From Lyophyllum atratum (Eukaryota > Basidiomycota > Agaricomycetes > Agaricales > Lyophyllaceae), in contig JACGCN010000014.1 of assembly GCA_014905825.1 (NCBI GenBank), positions 62,001-126,000 of the forward strand: DNA of 64,000 nucleotides, given 5' to 3'. Every line of letters begins with the position of its first letter. The stretch's first letter is position 1. Both the position numbers and the translations under genes were made by a program. Below are positions 11,099-22,998 of this stretch, one piece after another. Below the pieces are notes generated by a model. That model searched no databases and was not told where the DNA came from. It saw nothing but the letters and a program-made list of their open reading frames with translations.

Positions 11099-13991
11099 CG
11101 TTCAGATGTTTTTTGTGAGGTACCATGAACTTCTCACCCACATATATATACGAACTACCCGGAACGGGTTCCGTGATAGAGAGTAAACAGTTGAAAATGA
11201 AGTTGTAGGGTCCCCGGCTTAGGGGGGTTCCCGAAGGTGCTGCCTGTCGTTCCCATATGTATCTGTGTGCCTATTACTGCTCAAGGGGCTAGATGCTTGA
11301 ATGACGTTGTGCGGTTCACTCGCAGAATACTTCACTTCGCGTCACTTGACCTTGCATAGCATGTGGCTGTTTTAGAGCGCGTAAGAGACGCGTGTCATAC
11401 GGCGCTCTGGGCATCGAAGCTGATCAAGACTGCCGCAAATATCGTAGGAGGTGCTGGGTATTCGAAAAAGCTTGAGAATGTTTCAATTTCACTAGCCTGA
11501 CCCATTTCTGCGTCGCTCGGGTCCATATTCATCTCGGCCTAGATATCAAGGTCAAGCTTGTTCTGCGACGAAGTAACAACGTAAAAGTGTCGACCGCAAG
11601 GTAGATTGCCATTCGGATCCAAATTCTGATATTTGATGATTTCCCCAGATGGAGGAGAATTGGCGAGAAGATGGTTGCAGTTGCGGGTAAAACTTTGAAA
11701 GTGATCACCATCAGCACGTAACCCCTTCAGCTTTGCGATCAAACAGGGGCAAATAGGACGAACACCGTGCCAACCAGGGGCGCACAGTACATATTGGGTT
11801 AGACGAGGAACAGCGAGGAATCCTTAAAAGGTAGAACTATTCCGGAGCGATCGAGAAAGCCCAGCTTCATGATACAGGGAATTCATGAATCTCCCCTTAT
11901 ATTTATGAATTTGTACGGAATATTAGTAGGCCATGTAAGTATTGAAGTTTCAAGGTTCACGGTTACAACTGCCAACCCTCGATTCACCATGCGGAAGGCT
12001 GTTACCCGCTAAGTAGGACAAGTACATTTACTCGGGTAGGCTCAGTTGAGACTCAGACAACTGAAGCGTACGGAAATGAATGTAGCATAAGGATGGGCAA
12101 GCGATGTTTCCTTGATATTCTCTAGCATACGCGTCGCAACAATCCAGGGTTTCCCCTATCATCTGAGCACCAGGAACGGAAGGAAAAGGGAGAAAGGGGA
12201 TCCAAGAGATAGGGTACGGGCTCGGAGAGGCACTAGGAGCACACGCTGAGGGCAAGGCCCGGAGCGGGTTGGCACACTGCAGGCAGTAAAGAGTAATTGA
12301 AATCTGGACTGACGTTCCGGCGCCTGATTGTCTTGAATACATGGCACTATCCTGAAGCATCTCAGGTCCTCAGCTACTTGCCCCAAACTGTGCTAGACTC
12401 AAGATCCCCTGAGTCAGTTCCATGTAGGCAACATCCTGGCGCGCACGAGGAAGTTCGCACCCTGCACACAGGAGAGAACCATTGGAACTGACTTACCAGA
12501 GCCCTCATCGTCCTGAATAGACAGTCGCACTCCACAATATCTCTTCCACCCGCGCTCCGGACCATGCTAGGCTCAGATACCGCGACTCAGTTCCATATAC
12601 ATGCAGTATAGACCGTCCTGACACGCACGAAGGGGGCTGACACATTGCATGCATGCAGTAGCCGACACTGGCAGTTGGAATTGACATCCCCAGAGCCCTC
12701 TCGTCCTTGATAGACAGCCGCACCCCGAAATACCGCAGTCACAGGCGCTCCGGATTCTGCTAGGCTCAAAGCTTCGTGAGTCAGTTCCATATAGGCACCA
12801 TTCTGACGTACAGGAGGGTGTTTGACAAAGCAAGCAGCGGAGAACCATTGGAACTGCCATTCTCCAGGGCCCTCGCCATCCTGGATTCCAATGGACAGCG
12901 GCACGACTAGATCAATCAGCTGCATGCGCTCCAGACTGTGCTTGGACTCTATCCCCGGGAGCTAGTTCCATATCGTCACCACCCTGGCACGCGCGAGGGG
13001 TTGCTCAAAGCGATCACCGAGCGACTGAGAGGCCGTTGGATAAGGGCGGCAAGCGAGTAGCCCCGGCTTGATGTTCCAAGTTCGCTGTCAATGGAGCCAA
13101 GGAAAATACATTGGACCTTGCAGATTATGGGCCAAAGCTGCGAGCAAGCTTTAGTCGCCGCACGATTTTGGAACGAATCGGGATGAGAGCAGGGGCTCTA
13201 GAATAGAATGACCAGAGCCGTGGATATCAGAAGACTCGAGAACATGAAGTCAAAGTCCCGGAAACAAACGAGCGGAAAGGCCTATAGATTATGATAGAAA
13301 AGAAAAGGGGCGGCAGAGCGGGCAAATGAATGGTTTGTGATTGGAAGGAAGATAATTGAAGCTCCGATTGCAGACCTGTTCTCCTCCTCGACTGAAGTTG
13401 TATGAGTGGGATTCAAGTCATCCAACTGTCAGCACACGGCTTCGCGACCTGTCTGCTCTTTGCCCAGTCCGCAGATCCCAATTCGACATGAGCCGTCTCA
13501 ATATCGCTCTATTCGCGCTCTGGCCGCCTGGGGTGCACCTTTCCTTTCTGTGATTCTTCGCGTTCACGTTTTCGGCTTTAGGCTCTTCACAACAGCCGAC
13601 TACTCTCACGTTCAATGCTTTCCAGAAACTACTCGCGGACCTGACCTCGTGCTGGAACGGCAAATTTTTCTTCGTCCTGCATACAGGCCTAGGATAGCCT
13701 ACGGTCTGGTTTGAGACCTTATAAGAGGTTTAGGGTAACTTGACCTGCTTGATAGCTCTCTGATTCGGGTAGGCGCCGCGTTTATGCGATCCCTATCTCT
13801 ATCTCCCCGCACAGAAGCAGCACGAGGATCACATCTGTATCATTATGACATGATATTTACTATCACCTGATCGCTACACAAGGATCTTATCATGACCAGG
13901 CTCCAATATGCTAATCGTTCTCCCCGGACATATCTAGATATCTAAACCCCCCTCCCACAGGTATTAACTTCCTCCCTCTCGCATTATAACG
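11099..13991. other. Gene-poor 2.9-kb region
   Basis: Between an aquaporin promoter and an amidase promoter. The central part holds the degenerate ~180-bp tandem repeat annotated separately. Outside the repeat only short ORFs without coding character are visible; 11529-11742 (-) and 13406-13714 (+) are the longest and resemble nothing known to me. Confidence 0.5.
12385..13080. repeat. Degenerate tandem repeat, ~175-195 bp unit
   Basis: Four units can be lined up by eye, starting near 12385, 12561, 12754 and 12935. Each begins 'ctgtgctaGgctcaaga'-like, continues 'cgagtcagttccatat' and later carries 'gaaccattggaactga'-like and 'cctcgtcctgaatagacag'-like blocks before a 'cgctccgg' end. A more decayed fifth copy may extend back to about 12230. 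Units differ by many substitutions and indels. ORFs on the minus strand cross units but are not phased alike, so a coding role is doubtful. It could be a decayed satellite or a mobile-element remnant. Confidence 0.7.
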
Positions 13992-16315
13992 ATGGCAACC
14001 ACCTGGCGAGATATCGTCGCAGCAAAGAAACTCAGGCAGCAGGCGTCGATCCCGAAAGAATGGATCTTGACAAACTTGCCGTCTGAGGATGAGCTCAATG
14101 TCACCAGATTCCCCGAATCAAGCGGCCTCCTTTCTGCCCACGAGATAGAGATAACCAATTCAGATGTCGACGTCCTGTTGCAGAAGCTCGCGAGGGCGGA
14201 ATGGTCTTCTGTACAGGTGACGACCGCGTTCGCGAAACGAGCTGTCATCGCACATCAGTTGGTGCGTATTCGCTCATGAAATCGACCAATCAATATGTCG
14301 AGGGTACCGAATACCTGATATGAATTCTAGACCAACTGCCTCACGGAAATATTCATCGACCGTGCATTGGTCCGAGCTGCCGAGCTCGATGAGCATTTGA
14401 AAACAACAGGAAAGGTAGTTGGCGCTCTACACGGTGACTATGCAGACACATTCGAAGTTCAAATGTTTCCTGATTACGTTCCCAGGACTGCCCGTTTCTT
14501 TGAAGGACCAGATCAGCCTCGAGGGCGTCGAATCTACGATGGGTATGGTTGTAGCATTACAAAGTAGGGTCTTTCGATTAAAGTGAACCCTAGGGTATGT
14601 CTCGTGGATTGGGCAATATGCCGAGCGCAACGCTGTCCTCGTCGACGCTCTAGAATCGCTTGGCGCTGTCCTATACGTCAAGACTAATATCCCGCAGACG
14701 CTCATGGTATGAGTTTAGTTTCAATTTCGCTTGCATGATCGCCCACACGAGGACAGTGGCCAGAGACATTTAATCATGTATTCGGAAGAACGACGAATCC
14801 TCATAATCGCTCCCTCACCTCTGGAGGGTCCTCAGGAGGCGAGGGTGCTCTTATTGGTATTTGTACTGCATTCATTTCTTGGTCCCTGATCTTATACATC
14901 TCCTAGCGCTTAAGGGCGCACCAATTGGTACGTCGACATGTATGTCCCCACGTCGCGCGTTTTCATGTTGAAAATTTCCGAGGCGTTGGCTCTGACATCG
15001 GCGGGTAAGCATTCCTTTCAGCAATGCCGTGCAACTCCTTCGAAAACAGCTCTCGTATCAGGTCGGTCCGCATTCCATCCGCTTTCTGCGGAACGTACGG
15101 CTTCAGGCCTTCAACAGGACGAGTCCCGTATGGCGGTTCCGTCAATTCCCTTGAGGGCCAAGACTCCCTTCCATCTGTGCTCGGGCCCCTTTCCAACTCC
15201 ATCAGCGGGCTTAAGACATTTATCCAGGGTGTCCTTAGCCAGAAGACCTGGTTGCGGGATCCGTTGGTCATCAGGAAAGGCTGGGACGACGACGAATATC
15301 GTCTGGTTGAGCATGGAAGAGGGAAGGACCTCTGTTTTGCCATTCTTTGGAACGATGGCCAAGTCGTGCCACATCCTCCGGTTATACGAGGTTTAGAAAT
15401 GACGAAGAAGGCTTTACTCGCCGCCGGCCATAAGGGCAAGTCGACCCGTTTTTCTGTTGATCAGAAACTCACCGCTGGGTCCAGTCATCGATTGGAAACC
15501 CCTCAAACATAACGATATAAACGATCTCGCTGTAAGATGGAGACGGCATCCCCGTTTGCTACATAGATTCTGATCAATTTATCCTCCAGCGTGCCATATT
15601 CGGCGCAGGCATGGCGCAGGACTTTGACATGGTAACCTCCTTGACTGGCGAGCCTCTGATTAGCCACATGGGCCTGGAGCAGGAGATCCCCATCAGTAAA
15701 CCAGTCATCGCTGCAGTAGCTGGTGGAGACTCTGCTTATGATCTCTGGCAAATCCAGAAGAAGAAGCGCGACTTGCGTCGTGAGCATCTGGAGTACTGGC
15801 TGGCCACTGCAAGTGTTACAGGCACCGGTCGACCGGTCGACGCGATCATCTCTCCCGTGGCACCTTACACGGCTACGCCTCATGGGAAGAATGTGTGAGT
15901 GCGATGGTTTTCAAGCGATGCAGTTTTTTCTTATATTCGAGGGATGACACAGTAATGTGAATTATACGATGGTCTGGAATACTCTCGACTATCCGGCCCT
16001 AGTCATCCCAGTGTCTAAGGTCGACCTGGTTCTCGACCAGAAGAAGCCAGCCCACGAATTTCTTGGTGACGAGGATAAAGTCAACTACGACGCATGTGCG
16101 TCGACCTGAATTACCCTATTGACTCGGTCGATGGTCTAACCTGTGTATCATAATTAGACGAGCCGGCTACCTTCAAAGATGGCCCTGTGACGGTGCAGGT
16201 TGTTGGAAGGACGCACGAGGAGGAAGCTGTCATAGCAATGGCGGAGATCGTTGATGCCGCTCTGAAGGCGCAGGCGCAACATCACGCACACTCTGGAAGT
16301 TGGAGCCGTATGTGA
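13992..16315 (+). CDS. Amidase signature family enzyme (acetamidase-like)
   Basis: Twelve exons: 13992-14261, 14331-14433, 14486-14542, 14594-14706, 14757-14856, 14907-14927, 14983-15004, 15062-15435, 15485-15531, 15590-15894, 15953-16095, 16158-16315. They encode 570 aa. The Ser-cisSer-Lys triad is intact: Lys in 'LPVSLKDQ', cis-Ser in 'TSGGSSGGEGALI', nucleophile Ser in 'GSDIGGSVRIPSAFCG'. Length and architecture match fungal general amidases of the AmdS group, which release ammonia from amides; the actual substrate cannot be told. Intron 8 (15436-15484) starts with GC instead of GT; without removing it the frame closes shortly after. Two exons are only 21-22 nt, both inside the signature. 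No neighbouring gene suggests a pathway. Confidence 0.92.
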
Positions 16316-17063
16316 CGTATAGGGTAAGATGTGATGCAGCTAAATTTAACGATCTCTACCTGTTAACCCTGACTTGAATGGATTGGCTGGATCTCCCGCT
16401 TTTCAACAAAAGAAGTTAGCGGCATGTAAGTTCCCCGAACGAAGATAACTCAACGACAGTCTTCGAGACAACATTCCAGAGAGGATGAATCGAAAAGGTT
16501 TGATAACGAACGACTTATGTCCGCCATGTCGGAGAGAAGGTCTTGATCGTTCGGTGGTCGATCCAACAGTCGAACCCATACGACTAACTGCACTATACCG
16601 TCGATGAAACAGTAGCACTGATTGGAGTTTAAAAGCGAAAAATGAAGTCAATAGACGCTCGATGGTGGCTAGAGGAAGCTCCGAGCTTCGGGAGGGTCAT
16701 ATTCAGAAAAGGAACACCATCTCCGCAGCGCCGACCACGAGTCCAGAACCGTCGGAAGGATATTCTGCATAAGAGGATCCTTCCAATGTGATGAGACCCG
16801 TTCACAGGCTGCTCCCGCACGGGAGTTGACGGGAGCCTCACAAGGACGATGGATGGAACACTGTGGTACTTATATGGTACACAGGGCTTCAAGAGGTCAA
16901 GGTGGAAAGTGGCAAGTGGAAAGGGTTCACGGAGCGAAGACGGGAGCGAGCGGTCCGAGAGAACGGGAGGCCTTTGATCAACATAGGCAAACAGAGCTTG
17001 GTAACGCCCACCACGACGCCAACGCCCTCGCCAACGTCGCCGACGGACAAACCACAAATCAAA
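16316..17063. other. Intergenic, amidase 3' / ISD11 promoter
   Basis: No supportable gene. It contains the amidase 3' region and the upstream region of ISD11. Two overlapping shadow frames extend into the ISD11 exon but lack coding features. Confidence 0.5.
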
Positions 17064-17446
17064 ATGGCGACCCCACCCACCCGCCGCGCCATCCTCGACC
17101 TCTACTCAACAATGCTCCGCACGTCGCGCTCCTTCAGCTCCTACAACTTCCGCGAATACTTCCAGCGTCGCACGAAGGACACTTTCAGAGAGATGCAGGT
17201 GCGTTCCCTTCGCGTGTTTCTCTCTTCCCCAGTGAACGGTCCCTGACTCGGGTATTGCTTGCTGTTGTTGTTCTTGTGCAGACGGAGACGGATCCAAGTA
17301 GGGTGCGGAATCTGTACTCTGACGCCGTGAAGGAGCTCGCGGTGCTCCGGCGCAGCGCGATTGTGAACCAGCTTTATGGGGGCTGGAGGTTGGCTGTGGA
17401 GAAGGAGAGAGAGCCGGGGACGTTTAAGGAGAGGTCGGATAATTGA
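17064..17446 (+). CDS. ISD11: LYR-motif protein ISD11 (mitochondrial Fe-S cluster assembly)
   Basis: ISD11 (LYRM4) stabilises the cysteine desulfurase Nfs1 in the mitochondrial matrix and binds acyl carrier protein. Two exons (17064-17198, 17282-17446) with an 83-nt intron give 99 aa, the usual size. The LYR-type motif appears as 'RRAILDLYSTMLRTS', followed by the strongly conserved 'SYNFREYFQRRTKDTFRE' and 'NLYSDAVKELAVLRRSAIV'. The Met used opens directly before 'ATPPTRRAI', matching orthologues. It converges with the mitochondrial RCF1 gene, 312 bp between stops. Confidence 0.93.
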
Positions 17447-17758
17447 TGCTGAGACTGAGCTGAGGAGTACAGTCGAGGCGGGGCTGATTAGGTTTGTGGA
17501 TCAAGTTCAGAGGCGGAAGGGGACTGGGGACCCCCGAGGATTACCGGGGCACTGGGAATACAGTCGAGGAGGCGTGGGCGACGCCCAGCCGTGTACTAGT
17601 TTTACTTTGATACCGCTTTCCCGGGCGTTCGTCGACGTTGGGGATAATACTACGCCTGTCCGGGTGGCAAAGTCTTGGAAGAGGCGTGCAGTAGATTATT
17701 CGTGTATGCTACGAGGCGAAATAATACATGTCCGGAGAACCTATTTGTGCAGTGGCTG
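17447..17758. other. Convergent 3' spacer, ISD11 and RCF1
   Basis: Short spacer between two mitochondrial-protein genes that end toward each other. No further feature. Confidence 0.5.
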
Positions 17759-18425
17759 TTATGACTTCGTGGTAGAGTTGTCCGCGGGGGGGCTTGTACT
17801 TGGAGGCTGGTTCGAGGAGCCTGTGGATCCCGAACTTCGACCCCAGCCGAGCCATCCCATCCAACCTCCCGAACTTCTCGTCGAGCCGGTATTGATATCC
17901 TTCGCCTCGCTCGCACTCCCGGGGTTCGTAGGCTCCCTCCCGCTCCGTCTCGCCTTCTTAAGCGCAGATTCCAAGTCATGCGCCTCCTCCGCACCCCTCA
18001 ACCTCTCCTCAAACTCGTCCTTCTCCCGTGCCACCTTCTCCAGCCGCCGCTGCTCCACATCCACGTCGTTACGGGTCAGCGTGGGGTCCGAGGAGGCTCC
18101 GACGTCTTTATTCCGCATGCTGTAGGTCCCGGCTACGATGGCGACGATGGTGAGACCCTGGGCTGCGACGCGCACACGGAGCCAGTGGTTGAAGGAGTGT
18201 GACTGGCCGCGTCGCATTTTGACCATGGCGACTACGAGTGCGCCGACAGTAGCCAGGGATCCTGTGGGGCGAGGATAGGTATGTCGGGCCTGGGAGGAGA
18301 GGAGATGGGTTGTGCTCACCGAGAGGGACCCATGGGTTTTCTTTGAATTTACGCGATGCTTTTTCTCGGTATGTTTCCATGCCTGGCACATGGTGGGGTT
18401 TTGCGATGCTGGTTGGATTGCTCAT
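17759..18425 (-). CDS. RCF1: Respiratory supercomplex factor RCF1 (HIG1 domain)
   Basis: RCF1 sits in the mitochondrial inner membrane and supports assembly of complex III-IV supercomplexes. Two exons (18425-18320, 18261-17759; 58-nt intron) encode 202 aa. The HIG1 domain is recognisable: 'ASRKFKENPWVPLG' then the first helix 'SLATVGALVVAMVKM' and, after 'RGQSHSFNHWLRVRV', the second helix 'GLTIVAIVAG'. The Arg-rich matrix loop between the helices contains the conserved 'FNHWLRVRVAAQG'. The tail is a coiled-coil-like charged stretch ('RLEKVAREKDEFEERL') and a Ser/Gly-rich end, as in fungal orthologues. Confidence 0.93.
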
Positions 18426-18985
18426 GGTATTTAGGTATGGTGCGTTCGGTATCTGAATCCTGAAGAAATACGGTCCAATGATTCTGAGCTCGCGCTCCTG
18501 GTGGACGATCGGGAGGGCAGCTGAACGACGGTCGTGACAAGATCCACTTGGAAAATAAAAGCACAGACCTGGAAAGACCCTGAGCCTTGCGTCCTTGAGC
18601 TGGTCGAGTATAGGTATGAGACGTGACAAGAACGCCGGATCAATTCACAAACAAATACTGGAGCAACACGCTATCACCTCCTCCGGATTCACCACCTCAC
18701 AGATATAAAACTGATCTATACGAGCAGTACACGCCATGGTACCAGTAGCCTTGCGCAGAAACTGGTGCCTCGGCTGTTTTTATTCGGCGCTTACGAACCC
18801 GGTGATCTCGATCAAAAATGAGGCCGCTTGCCGGCGGGACAACCTTTTCGATCATGCCGCCACCACCCTAACCCTCTCTGGATTCAGAGTCACAACGGCC
18901 GACGGCCATCCACCAAGGCAGAGGTTTAACGCGGACACTATGATCTCAATAAAAGCATGCGGCCCGCTCTTGCCTGCAGCCATCC
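18426..18985. other. Divergent spacer, RCF1 and MFS transporter
   Basis: Upstream region shared by RCF1 (-) and the MFS gene (+). No gene or clear motif seen. Confidence 0.5.
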
Positions 18986-21484
18986 ATGTACTCAACCCCC
19001 TCCTCCACCACGCCGACCGTCTTAGGTGACGGCCTCGTCGTCAAATCTCTCGAGGACCTCAATGAATCAATCGACCCTCGCATAAGTCTTGGGGACCGAC
19101 CTACCGCCTCGCAGCTCGATGAAACTCTTACCCGCCAACTAAGTAATTTGGTGTGGCCGCCGCCTGCAGGAGACGAAGCCCCTTCGCCTTCGCCTAGGGA
19201 AAAGGCCGGCACCCCTGATGGAGATGAACCCATCTACGTGCGTCCTCGCTGTAATTTTTGGCTCTACGTCCTTCCCTGACATTTAACGTCCAGATCGAGT
19301 TCGAAGAAGGCGACAAACGCAACCCTATCAACTTTAGCCTACGTCGGAAATGGGCAATCACAACCCTAGCCTGCATCTCGACTGTCTTCGCAGGTGAGTA
19401 CCACTGCTTTCCTCACCATTTCCAAACCTGAAACCCGGCAGCTTCAACCGCATCCACCTACAACATGGGGCTCTCCTCAATGACCCGCGATCTCAACTGC
19501 ACCCAATTCCAAGGCCTCATCGGTCTCAGCGTCTACGCCCTCGGCTTCGGCGTCGTCCCTCTCGTCACAGCCTCCTTCAGCGAGGAATTTGGCCGCCAAC
19601 CGCTATACATAGGCTCATTCCTCGGATTCTTCCTCATGTACATGATGGTCGCACTGTCAGCATTTCCTTCCCCTGCCTCCTCCACCGTATACATACCTAA
19701 CCGCCCACATTCCATAGCTCAAAGAATATCCAAACGGTTATCCTCGCGCGTTTACTACAAGGCGCATTTGGCTCGACAGGATCCACCATGGTCGGTGGGA
19801 CGGTTGCAGATATATGGCTACCGCACGAGTACGTTCATTGTCTTTATCCCCCGCCCCAGTCTCTAACGAATCAACAGCCGTGGCCTACCCATGACCATGT
19901 TCACTGTAGCCTCCATCGCCGGCACAGGCCTCGGGCCCGTATGGTCAGGATGGGTCGAAATGAACCCTCGGCTCGAGTGGCGATGGATACAGTGGATACA
20001 AATGATGTACGTCCCTTGCTTGTTATCACTGCTCCGACCAGGACTAATTGATATTGCTCCCTGCCCTCAAGACTATGTTCCGGCCTCTTGATCTCCATCC
20101 CCATCGTTATGAAAGAAACGCGGACGTCCGTCCTCCTCATGCGGATAGTCAAGAAGCTCCGGAGGAAGACCGGGAATTCGAGATACCGCGCTAGGGTAGA
20201 GGACGAGCGGGCGAGTCTTAGAACGCTCATCGTCATTTCTTGTACGAGGCCTGTTTGTATGTTATTCGCCTGTATCTTCGTGGTTATGGAAGGAAGCTGA
20301 CTTGAGGTGTAGATTTGATGTTGACAGAGCCTATCGTCCTCTTCTTCAGTGTGCGCCACGGTCCTTGGCTTATCTCGCTTTTACCAGCCCTGACACTATC
20401 ATCTTACTCTAGATCTGGATCGGGTTTGCATGGGGTGTCATGTACTGCCTCATCACGTCAGTAAATTTCCATTTTCTGCCGCAGGGACCCACAGCTAACA
20501 TGTAGTCGTGGCACATAGTTCAGTTACAGGGGTGTTCACCACCCTACATGGCTTCAACATCGGTGAAGTCGGTACTCTATATTGTACCATGGCGTGAGTT
20601 TTGCTACGCCACATATACCCATATCAAGGTCGCTGACTAGTTTATACCATCAGTGTTGCAGCCCTTCTTGGGGTCATGACTAATCTCTACCAAGACCGTC
20701 TCTACCAGTACGCATACCCTCGCCCCTTTGTACGCCACCGTGAACTAATCGGCCAATTACAGCAAACAATTTGCGGCGCGCGGACATGAAGCGCGTCTCC
20801 ACACCGCGTGCTTTGCTGCGCTGCTCCTCCCCATCGCGATGTTCATATACGCTTGGACCGCCTACGCCCATATTCACTGGATCGCCGGTGCCATCGGTAT
20901 CACAGTGCGTACATCTCACGACATTAAATATTCCACGTAGCGGCTAATGATTTGGCAATCACCAGATTTACATGTGGGCGACATTCATCATCTATTCCGC
21001 AGTCTTCTCCTACCTCGCCGACTGGTACGTGGCTTCCCAACCTTTCCTGCGCTCACGAATCAAGCGCTAAATATCGGAATATCATGTAGCTACGGCCCCT
21101 TTGCTTCATCTGCACTCGCAGGGCAGAGTCTATTCCGTCAGTACCCCTCCGCTTCTTAATTCCAGGGACTTGTACTTAAATAATTGGTTGACTAGGAAAC
21201 CTCATGGCCATGGTTTTCCCGCTTTTCACGCGGCAGATGTTCCGCGCCCTCGGCTATCCCTGGGGGAACACCATATTCGCACTTATTGCTGTACTCATGA
21301 TACCTATACCCTTCGTGCGTACACCTCCCCCCCTCCTTCCCCTCTTTCTCTTGTTTAACAGGCACAGTACTGACGATGTTTTGGCGTTGGATAGGCCCTT
21401 TTCTTCTTTGGACCTGCTATCAGGAGAAAGAGCAAGTTTTCTCGAGTGGTGGCGGAGTCGGAGAAGTTGGCCGCTCATAGATAG
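18986..21484 (+). CDS. MFS transporter, DHA1-type (polyamine/drug-transporter-like)
   Basis: Fifteen exons: 18986-19237, 19294-19393, 19442-19655, 19718-19828, 19878-20006, 20072-20256, 20313-20350, 20413-20456, 20519-20593, 20654-20707, 20763-20904, 20966-21024, 21090-21136, 21196-21314, 21395-21484. They encode 552 aa, phases consistent throughout. A soluble head of ~100 aa precedes 'NPINFSLRRKW', a landmark of the DHA1 polyamine/drug group. TM2 and loop 2-3 carry the motif-A-like 'FSEEFGRQPLYIG'. 'TVADIW' and 'GPVWSGWVEMN' (motif C region) follow. The second half opens at 'YLMLTEPIVLFFS' and ends in a basic tail after TM12. Substrate unknown. Exon 9's acceptor was chosen because it alone keeps the frame. 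Confidence 0.9.
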
Positions 21485-22097
21485 TGGCGCTCATTGCTTA
21501 ATTCTTGGATCCCGGGACGCTTTTGCGCAGTTGGTACTCACTCACTTATGATTATGATAGATGGTTTGGTTAGGTTTACGACCGTGGATTGCTGACATTC
21601 ATTTTGCATACTGCATGTACATATTAGATTTTTTAGAGCACATAGTATTCTTTTTTCGTTCTTCGTTTTGTGGTGGTTGGGGGCTTACTATTTGGGATGT
21701 AGATGTTATGCGGTTTGATGGACCGCCTCATGAGACCGCGGATTTTGGCCCATACAGTATTTTTGCCATGCTTATTTGTGTAGTGGTTTGGGGGGGTTAC
21801 TATCTATGCCATTCGACCGTCACCGCTCGGTGAGACCACCATCGTTATGCAATCCAACGACATCCTGCCAATGAGTTCTTTTGCTTGCTGATAGATGAAA
21901 GCAAGGAAGCGGGCGATAGATGTAAGCAACGAACTGGGTGCAGCATATATGGGTTCAATCCCCTGAACGTAATTATAAATGAAAAGGGCGAGAAATACAG
22001 GGACCTATGGTCGATACACAGATTTACAAAGCAGTGGAACGTGTGGATTGCGAAATACCTATCAAGGTTGGGAATTAGTGAGAAATCCCTGTGAGGA
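21485..22097. other. Convergent 3' spacer, MFS and MLKL-like gene
   Basis: A/T-rich, no supportable gene. Short hydrophobic frames near 21561-21833 lack a start context or family features. Confidence 0.5.
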
Positions 22098-22998
22098 TCA
22101 ACAGTCTTCACCTCCTGCCATCGCAACTGCGGAGCCGCCATTTAAGTCAGAGACGTTGCTCGTGGCTGTCTCGGACGTATGCGTGTTTTGGTCGCCACCG
22201 ATCGATGTGTAATTGCCAGTGAAATTGATCGTGGTGGCGGGAGTTGAAAACAGGCCTTGCAACTGACGAAATGGGTTCGACGAAACTGACGGCGTCCTCA
22301 GCCTCATATATTCTGACCTCTGTAGCCTTTCTTCCTCCATGCGCCGGCTTTCGTGAGTCTCCAACATCTGATGGATCAGCATGAGGTTTTGCTTAATTGA
22401 AAAATTGGACTCCAACTGCAGCGCGAAATACAGGTTAGCAACGACCTGCAAAACAAAGACCAGATACTCACCGAGAGCATGCCCAGAAACCGCTTCAGCT
22501 GCTTTCGATACTCCTTTATAGTGTTCATGTCAGATCTATGCTTAATTATGCGGTAAAATATGGTGCGAGAGGTTGTTTTTCTTGTAAACTGCTCTATACA
22601 GGATAAGATGCTGGGAAGAAGTCTGACTTTGATACGCTGTAGCCAAATATAAATAACATAACACTGACCTGCAGAGGTCGCGCAAAAGGAGGGCAGCCGG
22701 TATAGGGACCCGGCCTTCAGCAATTACACCTGTACGGAGGATGGCATACACCAGTCCACAGGAATCCTTCACCAAACGTGATAGGGCTTTGTTCTTGGTA
22801 TTGTATTTTAGGTCCTGCAGCGTCGAAAGAACAGATCAGACTGGTGGCGGGTAGAAAAATGAGTGTTCGACATACTTGGGTGATGTTAACGATCCCGAGC
22901 GCCAAACCAGCCGCGGCCTGTAACGCAGGGATGGATGACGCGTCTGCATCACGCCGTAGAGATAAAAGTACATCGACATCGACCGCAAGCTCACCCAT
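22098..22998 (-). CDS. Small helical protein resembling the MLKL N-terminal-like adaptor of fungal NLRs
   Basis: Four exons (22998-22876, 22814-22669, 22622-22472, 22415-22098) encode 245 aa, all phases consistent. The first ~170 residues look like the helical bundle found at the front of many agaricomycete NLR and kinase proteins: 'SIPALQAAAGLALGIVNITQ', then 'LSRLVKDSCGLVYAIL', 'PAALLLRDLCR', 'LLPSILSCIEQF' and 'IKEYRKQLKRFLGML'. No NACHT, kinase or WD40 part follows. The tail 'STPATTINFTGNYTSIGGDQ' is Asn/Thr/Gly-rich and like the short motifs seen beside NACHT domains in these fungi. I infer a signalling or cell-death adaptor, by analogy only. The third intron is 46 nt and its acceptor was picked by frame. 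Confidence 0.72.

Noticed and set aside
12505..12925. Minus-strand ORFs across the tandem repeat
   Set aside because: The frames are not conserved from unit to unit, as would be expected if the repeat were translated.
13992..22998. Secondary-metabolite cluster around amidase and MFS genes
   Set aside because: No backbone synthase, P450 or pathway regulator nearby; intervening genes are mitochondrial housekeeping genes.
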